From: Closterium sp. Naga37s-1
Lineage: Eukaryota > Streptophyta > Zygnematophyceae > Desmidiales > Closteriaceae
DNA length: 64,000 bases
Direction of reading: 5' to 3'
Assembly (NCBI GenBank): GCA_947471745.1
Contig: CANJKZ010001237.1
Span: 2,028,001-2,092,000, forward strand
A program made the translations under genes and the position numbers. Positions 63,530 to 64,000 of this stretch are shown piece after piece. Each line of letters starts with the position of its first letter. The first letter of the stretch is position 1. Below the pieces are notes generated by a model. That model was not told the origin of the DNA, did not search any database, and saw only the letters and a list, made by a program, of their open reading frames with translations.

Positions 63530-63660
63530 CAATGCATCAACCCTAAACGCCTTGAAAGTACCCGTGTTTAGGGTTGATCCCTCCCGAATTGCTCCACATT
63601 CAAGGCATTAACCCTAAACACCATGCTTCCCGTGTTTAGGGTTGATGCCTCCCGAATTGC
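63530..63660. repeat. Two tandem inverted repeats carrying plant telomere-type motifs
   Basis: CATCAACCCTAAAC ... GTTTAGGGTTGAT forms a hairpin at 63533-63575; a second at about 63604-63650 has ATTAACCCTAAAC ... GTTTAGGGTTGAT. Each is followed by CCTCCCGAATTGC. AACCCTAA is the telo-box found in plant promoters and the Arabidopsis-type telomere unit. Confidence 0.8.
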
Positions 63661-64000
63661 GTTCCTGCCTTTAGGGGTTTGTTTGTTTGTTTTTTTTTTT
63701 CCAGCCCCCGCTTAGATTCAGAGCTCCGTAGATGTTTCAGAAAATCGCGATTAACACGCGGCAAAAAAAAGCATGTAGAAAAAAAGCGTGACACGCGCAC
63801 GAAACATTTTTGTGCCACCAGAAACAGACAAAACAACCGAAACTTGTAAGGTCACGGCAATGTAGCCACAATTGCGACCTTGTTTTTACGAAAACACGAA
63901 AACCACCTGGCAAACATTATCCCACTCGAAACAGTGACAATTAGAAGGACCACCAATTCTTACACATTTAATTGGCTGTCAATATCACGTCATGTAGATC
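63661..64000. other. AT-rich terminal stretch without a recognised gene
   Basis: T- and A-runs (63690, 63765) and no coding signal; possibly promoter or intron of a gene beyond the window. Confidence 0.5.

Overview
The window is nuclear DNA of a eukaryote of the green plant lineage. Genes are split by GT-AG introns, one gene belongs to a SAP-domain family I know from plants, a telomere-type TTTAGGG motif is present, and the retroelements are plant-type Ty1/copia and chromodomain Ty3/gypsy. A streptophyte alga (for example a Closterium-like zygnematophyte) would fit the style of the copia proteins, but the species is a guess.

Layout. 1-8586: the 3' part of a chromodomain Ty3/gypsy element (RNase H, integrase, chromodomain, 3' LTR), interrupted at 1437-8003 by a decayed copia element with an exact 5-bp target duplication. 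8691-30095: a small gene for an organellar bS21-type ribosomal protein; its last inferred intron is about 20 kb long and consists almost entirely of some 930 copies of a 21-bp satellite. 31243-38470: an apparently intact copia element (minus strand) with 145-bp LTRs and one 2024-codon gag-pol frame. 38566-51625 (minus): an 11-exon gene for an OCRL/INPP5B-type inositol polyphosphate 5-phosphatase (about 1293 aa). 52590-59024 (plus): a 6-exon gene for the ESCRT-III subunit VPS20/CHMP6 (about 235 aa), divergent from the phosphatase across a 964-bp promoter region. 59644-62558 (minus): a 7-exon gene for a SAP-domain protein (about 711 aa) resembling plant zinc-finger CCCH protein 62, with a Gln-rich tail. 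62559-64000: no confident gene.

For these four genes I worked out exon joins by hand. All splice phases agree and each CDS sums to a whole number of codons. The phosphatase and VPS20 both act on endosomes, so a shared divergent promoter is plausible. All joins are inference without RNA.

The most striking feature: in three of the four host genes the introns contain partial tandem copies of the neighbouring exon-intron junctions (exon end plus 5' splice site, or 3' splice site plus exon start). Several minisatellites, and perhaps the 20-kb satellite, appear to be seeded from such copies. Two introns also carry long inverted repeats flanked by direct repeats. The very long ORFs in 10-30 kb and 47-49 kb are artefacts of repeats whose unit length or period keeps frames open.
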